Below are positions 50,470 to 59,864 of a stretch of 64,000 bases of DNA, one piece after another; positions within the stretch are counted from its first letter, which is position 1, and each line of letters begins with the position of its first letter. Under the pieces are notes generated by a model. The model was not told where the DNA came from. It saw nothing but the letters and a program-made list of their open reading frames with translations, and made no database searches. The position numbers were made by a program, and so were the translations under genes. This DNA comes from Microbacterium sufflavum (GTDB lineage: Bacteria; Actinomycetota; Actinomycetes; Actinomycetales; Microbacteriaceae): positions 620,001 through 684,000 of the forward strand of contig NZ_CP078076.1 in assembly GCF_023101165.1 (NCBI RefSeq), written 5' to 3'.

Positions 50470-53061
50470 ATGCCTGAAGGACAGGTGCTCGAGTTCACGA
50501 ATGTGACGAAGCGCTTCAACGAGGTGACCGCCGTCTCGGACTTCTCCGCCCGCGTCGAGCCCGGGGCCGTGACCGCCTTCCTCGGTCCCAACGGCGCCGG
50601 AAAGACCACGACTCTCCGCATCCTGCTCGGTCAGGTGCGTGCCACGTCGGGAACCGCCACGATCGGCGGCGTCGCGTATCCGGAGCTGCGCCAGCCGCTG
50701 CGCACGATCGGCTCCGTGCTGGAGGAGACGGTCTACCGCCCTCGCCGCACGGCCAGCCGGCAGCTGACCATCGCCGCGAAGGCCAACGGCATCCGCCTGT
50801 CCCGCGTCGACGAGGTCCTGTCGCTCGTGGGCCTGGAGAGCGAGGCCGATTCCCGCATCGGCGGCTTCTCCCTCGGCATGCGGCAGCGGCTGAGCGTCGC
50901 GCACGCGCTGCTCGGCGACCCCGGTGCCCTGGTCTTCGACGAGCCGGCGAACGGCCTCGACCCGGAGGGCATCCGCTGGATGCGTCTGCTCATGCGCCGT
51001 CTCGCGGACGAGGGGCGCACGGTCCTGGTGTCGTCGCACGTGCTCAGCGAGATCGAGCAGGTGGCCGACCACGTGCTGGTGCTGTCGAAGGGACGGCTGG
51101 TGCTGTCCAGCGGCATCGAGACCCTGGCCGACCCGGCCGGCGGGTCTGTCATCGTGGATTCCGTGGATCGTCCCGGCCTCACGACGGCGCTGGTGGCGGC
51201 GGGCTTCGACATCGAGGTGCTGCGCTCCGGGCTGACCGTGCGCGGAGCCGACGCGAGCACGGTGGGTGCCGTGGCCGCTGAGGCCGGCATCGCCCTCAGC
51301 ACCCTCGTGCAGCGCGGGCCCACGCTGGAAGACGTCTTCATCGATCTGATGCGCGGTGGTCGCTTCGGCACAGCGGCGGACACGACCGCGGCCACTGCGG
51401 GCGGGGCGGCGCCGGGCGAGACGGCAGCGACCGATACGGACGATGAGGCGAGCGATTCCTCCGCCGACGTGGCGACAGCGGGCGCCGGTGCGGCCGCATC
51501 GGCTCTGGCTGCCGGGGGTGCGGCCGCTCTCGCGGACGACCTCACCACCGAGACCGTGCCCGAGCCGACGGACGCCACGGCGGAAGACGACGACGTGGAC
51601 GAACAGTCGACCGACGTGGAGCCCGCGTCGGAGGACCTCGCCGCCGCCGACACGGAGGACTCCGACGTGATCGAGACCGTGGCGGAGGTCACGGCGATCA
51701 CCGGCCCGGTCGCGGTCGTCCCGGTGGAAGAAGACGTGCGTCCCGTGACGATGGAGGACGCGGCGCGGATCGGCGATGGCGATTCCCTGTCCGAGTCGCA
51801 CGCGGAGACGGCGACCTCGTTCGATGAGATCCTGTTCGGCGGCACCGCGCCGGTCCAGGAGGAGGAGCCGACCGAGCGGCCCACGCGACGCAGCCTCGCG
51901 CAGCTGTTCGCGACGACGCCGGAGTCCGCCGACGACGACCACAGCGCGTCCCCGGAGCATGTGTCGAGCGACGAGCAGGACTCCGAGGGTGATGTCCCGA
52001 CCGGGTCGGACGACGCGGAGTCAACGGGCGGTTCGGCGTGGAGCACCAATTCCGCACCGACCGAGGAGGGGGCGGACGAGGCCCCGGAGAACGGAACCGA
52101 GGCAGACGAGACTCCGGAGAACGCAACCGGGGCAGACGGAACTCCGGTAGACGAGCCCGCGGACCACGAGCCCCTCGCCGACGATCAGGAGTCCGCGCTG
52201 GATTCCGTCGATGACGCCCACGACAGCGAGAGCTCGGCGGATGAGGCGCCGGCGGACGACACCGGGGTCGCGTCCGACGAGCCCGCCGCAGATCCGGTTC
52301 CGGCGGACGACGAGCCGGTGAGCACCGCCGATGACGAGTCCATCGAGGAAGACCCCGCGGGCATCGAGTTCTTCGCCGAGCTGGACGACGCCGAGGAGGC
52401 GGACGAGACCGACGAGGCCGACCACGGCGACCACGGCGAACGCGATGCCGAGGAGGCGCCGCTCGAGGCGGTCGGCACGGACGGAGCCGAAACCCCGGAC
52501 GAGGACGAAGACCCCCGCGCGGCCGCCGTCAGCTCCCTGCTCTCCGCCGCCGCACGCGCGTACTACGAGGACGAGCCGCGGGACTACCCGCTGAGCACCG
52601 CCGACAGCGTGCCCGCGACCGGCGCGCCGGGAGAGCCGCACGACGCCGGGGCCCACTGGAGCGTCGCGACCACCGGCGTGATCGACACGGTCCCGCTGGC
52701 GCGCGACACCGCGACCGATGGTCAGGACGACCACAGCACCGCCGACGCGCACCACCAGCCCGACGACGGTGTCGCCGAGATGCAGGACGGCGAGGGGCAC
52801 GAGAGCGAGGGGCACGCGGTGCCCGCGCACGACGACGAGCACGACGGCCAGCACAGCGGCGAGAACAGCGGCGAGCACAGCGGCGATCACGACGGCGAGC
52901 ACAGCGACGAGCACAGCGACGACGACCGTGACCGCGAGGGCCACGGACTCGACGACGGGCAGAGCGAAGGCCCCGGTCACGACGACGGGCAGAGCGACGC
53001 GCACGATCACGACGGGCACGATCGCGAGCAGCACACCGACGGCGACGAGCACCGCGGCTGA
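50470..53061 (+). CDS. Orphan ABC ATPase with a very long acidic His/Asp-rich tail
   Basis: An 863-residue protein. Residues 1-300 are a DrrA/CcmA-type ABC domain: Walker A GPNGAGKTT (39-47), signature FSLGMRQR (133-140), Walker B LVFDEP (154-159), H-loop SSHVLSE, and the C-terminal DUF4162-like end TLEDVFIDLM. From about 305 to the end the chain is low-complexity and strongly acidic. It contains one short island that looks ordered (AAAVSSLLSAAARAYYEDEP near 680-700). The last 100 residues are dominated by His, Asp, Gly and Glu in short repeats such as GEHSGEHSGDHDGEHSDEHS. No permease gene is adjacent. AGAGG is 7 nt before the ATG. Confidence 0.85.
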   Translation: MPEGQVLEFTNVTKRFNEVTAVSDFSARVEPGAVTAFLGPNGAGKTTTLRILLGQVRATSGTATIGGVAYPELRQPLRTIGSVLEETVYRPRRTASRQLTIAAKANGIRLSRVDEVLSLVGLESEADSRIGGFSLGMRQRLSVAHALLGDPGALVFDEPANGLDPEGIRWMRLLMRRLADEGRTVLVSSHVLSEIEQVADHVLVLSKGRLVLSSGIETLADPAGGSVIVDSVDRPGLTTALVAAGFDIEVLRSGLTVRGADASTVGAVAAEAGIALSTLVQRGPTLEDVFIDLMRGGRFGTAADTTAATAGGAAPGETAATDTDDEASDSSADVATAGAGAAASALAAGGAAALADDLTTETVPEPTDATAEDDDVDEQSTDVEPASEDLAAADTEDSDVIETVAEVTAITGPVAVVPVEEDVRPVTMEDAARIGDGDSLSESHAETATSFDEILFGGTAPVQEEEPTERPTRRSLAQLFATTPESADDDHSASPEHVSSDEQDSEGDVPTGSDDAESTGGSAWSTNSAPTEEGADEAPENGTEADETPENATGADGTPVDEPADHEPLADDQESALDSVDDAHDSESSADEAPADDTGVASDEPAADPVPADDEPVSTADDESIEEDPAGIEFFAELDDAEEADETDEADHGDHGERDAEEAPLEAVGTDGAETPDEDEDPRAAAVSSLLSAAARAYYEDEPRDYPLSTADSVPATGAPGEPHDAGAHWSVATTGVIDTVPLARDTATDGQDDHSTADAHHQPDDGVAEMQDGEGHESEGHAVPAHDDEHDGQHSGENSGEHSGDHDGEHSDEHSDDDRDREGHGLDDGQSEGPGHDDGQSDAHDHDGHDREQHTDGDEHRG

Positions 53062-53073
53062 GCCCGAGACACG

Positions 53074-53107
53074 AGACGCCCTCCCGGCTGCGGCCGGGAG
53101 GGCGTCT
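53074..53107. terminator. Bidirectional hairpin terminator
   Basis: AGACGCCCTCCCGGC pairs perfectly over 15 bp around TGCG, just after the ABC ATPase stop and facing the convergent small gene. Confidence 0.85.
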
Positions 53108-53123
53108 GTCGTTCGTGGAGCTG

Positions 53124-53573
53124 CTAGGCCGGCCGCGGGCGGATGACCGGACGACGGCTGCCCTTCGACACGGGCGTCGGTGCGGTGGCGACGATCTCCT
53201 CGACGCTCGCCGGCTCGTCCGACACCTCGAGCCGCAGCGCCTGCGTGAGTGCGAGGCCGTGCCGCGTGGTGAGGATCAGCCGGTTGTACTGCGGATCGCC
53301 CTCGAGGTCGATCACGACGCTCGGGCGACGCCGCCGGATGAGCACGAAGTCGAGGGTTCCGGCGGCCTTCCAACTGCCGGCGGCGAGCACGGTCGGAATG
53401 TGGGTCCCGGGGTTCGGCACACCGCGGAGCCAGGTCCAGGCGTCGTCGGTCAGCTGCACCTTGGTGATGGTGTCGCGCGGGATCCGCACGTTCTCACGGT
53501 GGAAGGTGGCGGCACGTTCGATGGGCGAGAGCACGACTTCGAGTTGCGTCTGGTCCAGCAGCAACGTCACCAT
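53124..53573 (-). CDS. Conserved hypothetical protein, PH-like fold suspected
   Basis: A 149-residue protein. Residues 1-115 alternate short beta strands and end in a helix (LEVVLSPIERAATFHRENVRIP, TITKVQLTDDAWTWLRG, DFVLIRRRRPSVVIDLEG), which suggests a bacterial PH-like domain. The tail is Pro/Arg-rich. It has no signal peptide or membrane helix. I chose the ATG at 53573 with CAGACT 7 nt upstream; the longer frame would add residues with no family character. It is convergent with the ABC ATPase and shares a terminator. Confidence 0.65.
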   Translation of the reverse strand: MVTLLLDQTQLEVVLSPIERAATFHRENVRIPRDTITKVQLTDDAWTWLRGVPNPGTHIPTVLAAGSWKAAGTLDFVLIRRRRPSVVIDLEGDPQYNRLILTTRHGLALTQALRLEVSDEPASVEEIVATAPTPVSKGSRRPVIRPRPA

Positions 53574-53657
53574 GCCCCTTAGTCTGCCAGCGCGGCGCTC
53601 CCGGTTGGCTGGAAGTTGCTCACAGGAAAGCAACGATCCGTTGTGGGCACGGATACA

Positions 53658-54980
53658 TCAGGGCCGGGCGTCTGCCGCGGCCCTGGCCGCGAACGCCAGC
53701 GCCGCCTCGATGCGCTGCAACTCGTCCTCACCGTGCGCAGCCGTGAGGAACCACGCCTCGAAGACGCTCGGCGGAAGCGCGACACCGTGCTCGCGCATGG
53801 CGTGGAAGAACGCCGAGTAACGGAACGACTGCTGCGCCTGCGCCTCGGCGTAGTCGCGCGGGATCGAGGCGCGGAACGACGCGCTGAACAGGTTGCCGGC
53901 CGACGCCACCGCGTGCGTCACGCCCGCGTCGCTGAGGGCGGTGTCGAGCGCGGTCGCCACCCGGGTCGCCGCGGCGTCGACCGTGGCGTAGACCTCGGGC
54001 GTCGCGAGGCGCAGCGTGGCGAGACCCGCGGCGACCGACAGCGGGTTCCCCGACAGCGTGCCCGCCTGGTACACCGGGCCGAGCGGAGCCAGCAGGTCCA
54101 TGACCTCGGCGCGACCGCCGAGCGCGGCCAGCGGCATGCCACCGCCCACGACCTTGCCGAACGTGATGATGTCGGGGAGGTAGTCCTCGCCCGCCGCGGC
54201 CTGCAGACCCCAGAACCCCGCGGGGTGCACGCGGAAGCCCGTCAGCACCTCGTCCAGGATCATGAGCGCGCCGTGAGCGTGTGCGGTGTCGGCGATCAGG
54301 CGGTTGAACCCGGGCCGCGGGGGGACCACCCCCATGTTCGCCGCGGACGCCTCGACGATCACGGCGGCGATGCGCTGGCCGTGCTCGGCGAACACCGCGT
54401 CGAGCGCCTCGGGGTCGTTGTAGCGGATGACGAGCGTCTGTGCGGCGATGGGTGCCGGCACCCCGGCGGATCCGGGCAGCGCGAGCGTGGCGACGCCCGA
54501 CCCCGCCTCGGCCAGCAGCCCGTCGGAGTGGCCGTGGTAGTGCCCGGCGAACTTCACCAGCAGGTCGCGACCGGTCGCGCCACGGGCGAGTCGGATCGCG
54601 GTCATGGTCGCCTCGGTCCCCGTGGACACCAGGCGCACGCGCTCGATGGGTCGGATGTCGCCGAAACGCACCCGGTCGGCGATCAGCGCGGCCAGCTCGA
54701 CCTCGCCCTCGGTCGGGGCACCGAACGACAGACCCCGCGCTGCGGCGTCCTGCACGGCGGCGACCACCTCGGGCTGCGCGTGGCCCAGCAGCGCCGGACC
54801 CCACGAGGCCACCAGGTCGACGTACTCTCGCCCGGCGGCGTCGGTGACGGTCGCTCCCTTCGCCGAAGCGAGGAACCGCGGCGTCCCGCCCACCGAGCCG
54901 TAGGCGCGCACCGGCGAGTTCACCCCACCCGGGATCACAGCGCGGGCAGCGGAGAACAGGTCGTCATTGCGGTCGGTCAT
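53658..54980 (-). CDS. hemL: Glutamate-1-semialdehyde 2,1-aminomutase (HemL)
   Basis: A 440-residue PLP aminomutase making 5-aminolevulinate from glutamate-1-semialdehyde, the second step of the C5 pathway. PLP lysine K276 in [12 protein letters not shown]243 in [11 protein letters not shown], and the family N-terminus [11 protein letters not shown] are present. GAGGAG is 6 nt before the ATG. It is last in the hemQ-C-D-B-L run, 98 bp after hemB. Confidence 0.97.
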   Translation of the reverse strand: MTDRNDDLFSAARAVIPGGVNSPVRAYGSVGGTPRFLASAKGATVTDAAGREYVDLVASWGPALLGHAQPEVVAAVQDAAARGLSFGAPTEGEVELAALIADRVRFGDIRPIERVRLVSTGTEATMTAIRLARGATGRDLLVKFAGHYHGHSDGLLAEAGSGVATLALPGSAGVPAPIAAQTLVIRYNDPEALDAVFAEHGQRIAAVIVEASAANMGVVPPRPGFNRLIADTAHAHGALMILDEVLTGFRVHPAGFWGLQAAAGEDYLPDIITFGKVVGGGMPLAALGGRAEVMDLLAPLGPVYQAGTLSGNPLSVAAGLATLRLATPEVYATVDAAATRVATALDTALSDAGVTHAVASAGNLFSASFRASIPRDYAEAQAQQSFRYSAFFHAMREHGVALPPSVFEAWFLTAAHGEDELQRIEAALAFAARAAADARP

Positions 54981-55078
54981 GGCAGCTCCTCGGTGATGCG
55001 CGGAGCTCTCCCGGGCATCCCTTCCAGGCTAACCCGCCGTACCGACGCCGGAGTCCGCGCGGTGACGCCGCGGGGCGG

Positions 55079-56056
55079 TCAGCCGCGAAGCCAGCGGGCG
55101 GCCTCGGTCGCCCAGTAGGTCAGCACGGCGTCGGCGCCCGCGCGCCGGATCGACAGCAGCGACTCGAGGATCGCCGCCCGGCGGTCGATCCAGCCGTTGG
55201 CCGCGGCGGCCTCGACCATCGCGTACTCGCCGGATACCTGATACGCCCACACGGGCACGGTCACGGCGTCGCGCACCTCGCGCAGCACGTCGAGGAACGC
55301 CATCGCCGGCTTGACCATGACGATGTCGGCGCCCTCCTGCTCGTCGACCAGCGCCTCCCGCACGCCCTCGCGGCGGTTGCCCGGATCGAGCTGATACGTG
55401 CGCCGGTCGCCGGTCAGCTGGGAGTCCACGGCCTCACGGAACGGGCCGTAGAAGGCGCTCGCGTACTTGGCCGCGTACGCCAGGATCAGCGTGTCGGTGA
55501 AGCCCTCGGCGTCGAGCGCCCGACGGATCACCGCGACCTGGCCGTCCATCATGCCGGACAGCCCGAGCAGCTGCGACCCGGCCCGCGCCTGCGCCAACGC
55601 CATCGAGGTGTAGCGCTCGAGGGTCGCGTCGTTGTCGACCGAGCCGTCCGCCGCGAGCACCCCGCAGTGCCCGTGATCGGTGAACTCGTCGAGGCAGAGG
55701 TCGGTCTGCACCACGAGCGCATCGCCCACCTCGGCCGCGAGGGCCTCGGTCGCGACGTTCAGGATGCCGCGCGGATCGTCCGCTCCGGAGCCGACCGCAT
55801 CGCGCACCGCCGGGACGCCGAACAGCATGACCCCGCCGACGCCGGCCTCGGCCGCCTCGACGGCGGCGGCGCGCAACGAGTCGAGCGAGTGCTGCGCCAC
55901 GCCGGGCATCGAGCCGATGGGCGCCGGCTCGGTCAGTCCCTCGCGCACGAAGAGCGGAAGCACGAGCTGACGGGGCTCGAGCGAGGTCTCGCGCACGAGG
56001 TCGCGGACAGCGCGGGACTGGCGCAGCCGACGGAGGCGGATGTCGGGGAAGCTCAC
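55079..56056 (-). CDS. hemB: Porphobilinogen synthase (HemB)
   Basis: A 325-residue enzyme condensing two 5-aminolevulinates. The Schiff-base lysines are K197 ([12 protein letters not shown]) and K249 (IVMVKPAM). The metal segment [14 protein letters not shown] has C121 and C131, but Asp123 in place of the middle zinc cysteine, so metal use may differ from the triple-Cys zinc enzymes. The GTG start overlaps the hemD stop (GTGA). Confidence 0.96.
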   Translation of the reverse strand: MSFPDIRLRRLRQSRAVRDLVRETSLEPRQLVLPLFVREGLTEPAPIGSMPGVAQHSLDSLRAAAVEAAEAGVGGVMLFGVPAVRDAVGSGADDPRGILNVATEALAAEVGDALVVQTDLCLDEFTDHGHCGVLAADGSVDNDATLERYTSMALAQARAGSQLLGLSGMMDGQVAVIRRALDAEGFTDTLILAYAAKYASAFYGPFREAVDSQLTGDRRTYQLDPGNRREGVREALVDEQEGADIVMVKPAMAFLDVLREVRDAVTVPVWAYQVSGEYAMVEAAAANGWIDRRAAILESLLSIRRAGADAVLTYWATEAARWLRG

Positions 56057-56850
56057 GGCGCGAACTCGTCTGCCGCGTGCGGAAGCGTGAACTGGGACAC
56101 GGCATCGATCAACGCGTCGATGGTCTGCCGATCGGCCACCACCGACACCGGCAGACCGGCACGCTCGGCATCCTTCGCGGTGCGCGGGCCGATCGCGGCG
56201 AGCAGGGTCTCGTCCGGGATGTCGGGGAACTGCTCGCGCACCTGCTCCGCCACCGAACCGCTCGTGATGAGGATGGCGTTGATGCGGCCGTTCTCCACGT
56301 CGCGACGGATGCGCTCCGTGACCGGCACGCCCACCGTGCGGTAGGCGACCACACCGTGCACGTCGTGCCCGGCCTCGGACAGCATGATGCTCAGCACCGG
56401 CTTCGCGATCTCGCTGCGCAGCGCCAGGATGCGCCGGGGCTCCTGCTCGAGCGCGATCAGCTGCTGAGCCATGCCCTGCGCCGAGTTGTCCTGCTCGGGG
56501 ACCAGCGCCACCTCGTAGCCCACGGCCTGGAGCGCTGCGGCCGTGGTCTCGCCCACCGCCGCGATCTTCGTGGACTTGGGCACGACCGCGCGATGCGCGA
56601 ACAGCACGTCGACCGTGGTCGCACTCGTCACCGTCAGCCAGTCGAACTCACCGGCGGCCAGCTGCTCCAGCGCGCGGTCGAGCGTGTCCTGATCGGTCGT
56701 GGGGGCGAAGTTGATGAGCGGGGCGACGACCGGCACGGCGCCCAGGGCACGCAGGCTCGCGGCGACACTGTCGCCCCAGGGCCCGCCACGGGGCACGAGG
56801 ATGCGCCAGCCGTCCAGCGGTCGGTCCTGCTTGGTTTCGGATGTGGTCAT
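56053..56850 (-). CDS. hemD: Uroporphyrinogen-III synthase (HemD)
   Basis: A 265-residue two-domain HemD-fold protein, poorly conserved as usual. Support comes from [22 protein letters not shown] near the start, [15 protein letters not shown], and the second-domain pattern [12 protein letters not shown] followed by [14 protein letters not shown]. It inverts ring D while closing hydroxymethylbilane. It overlaps hemC by ATGA and hemB by GTGA. Confidence 0.93.
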   Translation of the reverse strand: MTTSETKQDRPLDGWRILVPRGGPWGDSVAASLRALGAVPVVAPLINFAPTTDQDTLDRALEQLAAGEFDWLTVTSATTVDVLFAHRAVVPKSTKIAAVGETTAAALQAVGYEVALVPEQDNSAQGMAQQLIALEQEPRRILALRSEIAKPVLSIMLSEAGHDVHGVVAYRTVGVPVTERIRRDVENGRINAILITSGSVAEQVREQFPDIPDETLLAAIGPRTAKDAERAGLPVSVVADRQTIDALIDAVSQFTLPHAADEFAP

Positions 56851-57848
56851 GAGAAATCGGGGTGCTCTCGGGGGACGAGGTCGGCCGCCCCTTGATCGAG
56901 CAGCCGACGGGCAACAGCGAGCCCGAGCTCGCGCGCTGCGTGCATCGGGCCTGCACCATCGGCAGCATCCGCTCCATTGCCACTGCCGTTCCGATGAATA
57001 TACTCCCCGTTCAGGGCTTCCGTGACGTCGAGCCCGATCCGCCGACCCCCGTCCGGGGCGTACACGACCGTCCTGATGCGGATCTCGGCGCCCTCGACGC
57101 GTGCGTGCGCCGCCATGGGGGCTTGACACCCGGCATCGAGTCCCTCCAGAATGGCGCGCTCGACCGTGACGGCCAGTCGGGTGTCGTGATCGTCGAGGGC
57201 GGAGAGCGCCTCCCGCAGCTCCTCCGGGGCGTCCGCCCTGGTCTCCACCGCGAGCGACCCCTGTCCCGGCGCGGTCGGCCACTCCGCGAGCCCGAGCTCT
57301 TCGCGCTTCAGCGGCGAGTCGGTCCCCAGACGCGACAGCCCGGCGGCCGCGAGGATCACGGCGTCGAGCTCGCCCGAGGCCACCCGCGCGAGCCGGGAGT
57401 CGACGTTGCCGCGGATGTCCACGACCTCCGCCTGCGGTGCCCGGCGCCGGACCTGGGCGATGCGTCGCGGCGAGCCCGTGCCGACGGTGCTGCCCGAGCC
57501 GAGCTCGTGCAGGGGCGCGCCGTGACGCGTGAGAACCACGTCCCTGGCATCCTCGCGACGGGGCGTCGCGGCGATCACGAGACCCTCCGGCACGGCGGTC
57601 GGGAGGTCTTTGAGGGAGTGCACGAGGAAGTCGCAACGGCCGGCGAGCAGAGCCTCGCGCAGCCGGGTCGCGAAGACGCCCAAACCGCCGATCTCCGACA
57701 GCGACGCCCGATTGGTGTCGCCCTCGCTGGTGATCGGGACGAGCTCGACGGCACGCCCCGTGACCTTCTCGAGGGCGGCGGCGACATGGCCCGACTGCGC
57801 CTGCGCGAGCGCGCTGCGTCGGGTGCCGAGACGGATGGGGGTGCTCAT
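56847..57848 (-). CDS. hemC: Hydroxymethylbilane synthase (HemC)
   Basis: A 333-residue porphobilinogen deaminase. Catalytic D81 in HSLKDLPT and dipyrromethane-cofactor cysteine C241 in LDAGCQAPMAAHA are present. An inserted Asn/Gly-rich stretch near 283-300 (HRNGSGNGADAADG) before the last helix is unusual. It begins 7 bp after the hemQ stop. Confidence 0.96.
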   Translation of the reverse strand: MSTPIRLGTRRSALAQAQSGHVAAALEKVTGRAVELVPITSEGDTNRASLSEIGGLGVFATRLREALLAGRCDFLVHSLKDLPTAVPEGLVIAATPRREDARDVVLTRHGAPLHELGSGSTVGTGSPRRIAQVRRRAPQAEVVDIRGNVDSRLARVASGELDAVILAAAGLSRLGTDSPLKREELGLAEWPTAPGQGSLAVETRADAPEELREALSALDDHDTRLAVTVERAILEGLDAGCQAPMAAHARVEGAEIRIRTVVYAPDGGRRIGLDVTEALNGEYIHRNGSGNGADAADGAGPMHAARELGLAVARRLLDQGAADLVPREHPDFS

Positions 57849-57855
57849 GGTGCGG

Positions 57856-58533
57856 TTACTGCAGCACGTCGGCGATCTCGTCGAAGCGCAGACGGCGCCC
57901 CGTGTAGAAGGGCACCTCCTCCTTCACGAACATCCGCGCCTCGGTGTAACGGAGGTCGCGCATCATGTCGACCAGGTCGGTCACGTCGTCGGCCTCCATC
58001 GGCAGCAGCCACTCGTAGTCACCCAGCGCGAACGCGGCGACGGTGTTCGCGATGACGCCCGTGAACGCAGCGCCCTTGCGCCCGTGGTCGGCGAGCATCG
58101 CGCGGCGGTCAGCCTCCGGCGCCAGGTACCACTCCGGGGTGCGGACGAACGGGTACAGGCAGAGCCAGTCCTTCGGTGCGACGCCGCGGAGGAACCCCGG
58201 CACGTGCGAGCGGTTGAACTCCGCGTCGCGGTGCACGCCCATCACGTTCCACACCGGCAGCAGCGAGCGCAGCAGCTCCGTGCGACGGAGGCGGCGCAGC
58301 GCCTTCTGCAGCTCTTCGGCGGTGTCGCCGTGCAGCCACACCATCAGATCGGCGTCAGCCTTCAACCCGGAGACGTCGTAGAAGCCACGGACGGTGACGC
58401 CGGAGTCCTCGATGTGCGAGACGATCGACTCGAGCTCCGTGGCGTCGTTCTCGGTGACGGGAGCATCGGGATTGCGTCGCCACACAGCCCAGAGGGTGAA
58501 GCCGGACGGGTTCTCTTCGCGCACTTCGGACAT
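57856..58533 (-). CDS. hemQ: Coproheme decarboxylase (HemQ/ChdC)
   Basis: A 225-residue chlorite-dismutase-fold enzyme converting coprohaem III to haem b, the last step of the coproporphyrin-dependent pathway. Catalytic Y127 (LYPFVRTPEWY) and proximal haem ligand H150 (RRAMLADHGRKG) are present; the actinobacterial form of the loop differs from the firmicute YPMNK. First gene of the hemQ-C-D-B run. CAGACT is 6 nt before the ATG. Confidence 0.95.
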   Translation of the reverse strand: MSEVREENPSGFTLWAVWRRNPDAPVTENDATELESIVSHIEDSGVTVRGFYDVSGLKADADLMVWLHGDTAEELQKALRRLRRTELLRSLLPVWNVMGVHRDAEFNRSHVPGFLRGVAPKDWLCLYPFVRTPEWYLAPEADRRAMLADHGRKGAAFTGVIANTVAAFALGDYEWLLPMEADDVTDLVDMMRDLRYTEARMFVKEEVPFYTGRRLRFDEIADVLQ

Positions 58534-58539
58534 GATCCC

Positions 58540-58545
58540 AGTCTG
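58540..58545 (-). promoter_or_regulatory. -10 box of a probable leaderless promoter (hemQ)
   Basis: Minus-strand CAGACT, then GGGATC, then ATG. A small palindrome CCCCTAATCAGGGG (58563-58576) lies 18 bp further out, over the expected promoter spacer. Confidence 0.4.
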
Positions 58546-58600
58546 CCCCTTTCACGGAGAAGCCCCTAATCAGGGGAATACCGCGAGGAACGGCCGACCG

Positions 58601-58873
58601 TCAGCGTGCGATGGCCCGAGCGATCGCCCACACGGCGCCGCCGACGACGGCGGCGATCCCGACGGCCGCGGCGACCGCGCCCACCGGGTTCCGATCGGCG
58701 AACGCGCGTGCCTTGACCGCGGCACGCGCCGACGCCTTCTCCACCCGGCGCGGGATGTTGCCCTTGATCTCGATCGCGGCGAGCGCCGCCTTCAGCTCGG
58801 CACGAGCCGACGTCACGGGATCGACGATGCCCGCGGGGACGGCGGTGCGCGGCAGCGACTCAGGGGTGCTCAT
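58601..58873 (-). CDS. Small membrane protein (DUF3618-like)
   Basis: A 90-residue protein: an amphipathic, charged N-terminal half (RAELKAALAAIEIKGNIPRRVEKAS) and one membrane helix at about 66-86 (GAVAAAVGIAAVVGGAVWAI). This layout is common in DUF3618-like proteins that accompany holin-like and YtxH-like genes. It overlaps the upstream gene by 14 bp. Function unknown; a cell-envelope stress cassette is the usual context. Confidence 0.7.
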   Translation of the reverse strand: MSTPESLPRTAVPAGIVDPVTSARAELKAALAAIEIKGNIPRRVEKASARAAVKARAFADRNPVGAVAAAVGIAAVVGGAVWAIARAIAR

Positions 58874-59267
58874 CGCCAGCCTCCTTCACGATTCGGATGT
58901 CCTCGGCCACGGCCTGCGCCGGGTTCTGGCGCTTGAGCACCTTGCGGAACTTGAGGATGCCGAGCAGCGCGAACAGCAGCACGGCAAGGATCAGGATGCC
59001 GAATACGGCGATCGCCGACAGCCACACGGGCCACCACGACGACAGGCCGGCGATCGCGAACACGAGGATCACCGGCACGGCCCAGAACAGGAAGAACAGG
59101 GCGACGAGGAACCAGACCGAGCCGATCCCCGCATCCTTCGCCGTGCGCGAGACCCACGCCTTGGCGGCGTCGATCTCCGCCTTCACGAGGTTGGTGACCA
59201 GCTCGGGCAGATCCCCGAGCAGGGTCAGCAGACTGTCGTCGGCGCGATCCCGGTATCCGCGGGGCAT
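58860..59267 (-). CDS. Phage-holin-superfamily (Holin-X) membrane protein
   Basis: A 135-residue protein with a short helix (LLGDLPELVTNLVKAEIDAAK, the family signature) followed by two membrane helices (about 48-70 and 78-104) and a basic tail. Actinobacterial Holin-X proteins are chromosomal, not phage-encoded, and function in envelope stress. The ATG lies one base after the YtxH-like stop. Confidence 0.8.
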   Translation of the reverse strand: MPRGYRDRADDSLLTLLGDLPELVTNLVKAEIDAAKAWVSRTAKDAGIGSVWFLVALFFLFWAVPVILVFAIAGLSSWWPVWLSAIAVFGILILAVLLFALLGILKFRKVLKRQNPAQAVAEDIRIVKEAGDEHP

Positions 59268-59268
59268 G

Positions 59269-59679
59269 TCAGTCGCCGGACTTCTGCGCTGCCGGCTTCG
59301 TCGCGGGCTTCTTCGCAGCGGGCTTGTCAGCCGCAGCGGCACGCTCCTTGACCTCGTCGACCGCGTCCTCCGCCGCCTCCGAGACCTCCTCGGCGGCCTC
59401 CTTGCCCGACGCGATCACGGCGTCGAGCTTCTGGCCGGGAGTGCCGTTGCCCGTGACCGACTTCACGATCTTCACCGCGCCCGTCCACACGGCACCCGGG
59501 ACCGCCGCGGCCTTGTCTCCGACGAAGTCCTTGACCTTCTCCACCTGGTCCTGGACGGGATCCGTGTTCCAGACCTTGAGCCACTGCGTCCGGATCTGCT
59601 CGTAACGCTCGCGTCCGGCACGGGTGCCCAGCACATAGCCGACGCCGAGTCCGACGACGAGTCCGATCTTCCCCTTCAT
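59269..59679 (-). CDS. YtxH-like membrane-anchored protein
   Basis: A 136-residue protein. The N-terminal helix KIGLVVGLGVGYVLGTRAGRERYEQI is the YtxH-type anchor. A helical middle follows, then a Lys/Ala/Pro-rich tail (AAAADKPAAKKPATKPAAQ). First gene of a three-gene cassette lying between hemQ and hemY. GAGGAG precedes the ATG, and a 16-bp palindrome lies in its promoter. Confidence 0.75.
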   Translation of the reverse strand: MKGKIGLVVGLGVGYVLGTRAGRERYEQIRTQWLKVWNTDPVQDQVEKVKDFVGDKAAAVPGAVWTGAVKIVKSVTGNGTPGQKLDAVIASGKEAAEEVSEAAEDAVDEVKERAAAADKPAAKKPATKPAAQKSGD

Positions 59680-59772
59680 GGGGTCTCCTCACGTTGTTCC
59701 GGCGGTGGTCGTCCGGTTCGGACGCCGATCGCCGACGTCTCCGCCGCGATCAGGTACCCAGCGTAACCCCGT

Positions 59773-59788
59773 ATGCCGATTTCGGCAT
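59773..59788. promoter_or_regulatory. Operator-like palindrome before the membrane-protein cassette
   Basis: ATGCCGATTTCGGCAT: perfect 7-bp arms around TT. On the minus strand it lies between TTGATG (possible -35) and TTACGCT (possible -10), so a bound regulator would occlude the promoter. The rest of the 185-bp gap 59680-59864 holds no gene. Confidence 0.5.
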
Positions 59789-59864
59789 CAATCCCGGAGA
59801 GGGTTGACAGCGGGTCCTTCGTCACTCACGCTTGTGCGCTTCGTGGTGCGCGGAGGTCGCCCGA

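Noticed and set aside
52850..53050. Repetitive GAGCACAGCGGC-type units as a possible structural DNA repeat
   Set aside because: They are in-frame codons of the His/Asp-rich tail of the ABC ATPase and end at its stop codon.
58860..59267. Holin-family gene as evidence of a prophage
   Set aside because: Holin-X proteins are chromosomal in actinobacteria, and no other phage gene, integrase or attachment site is present.
59804..59832. TTGACA with CACGCT 17 bp downstream on the plus strand as a promoter
   Set aside because: It would transcribe antisense into hemY with no plus-strand gene to serve; the -10 is poor. Possible antisense RNA, but no further support.
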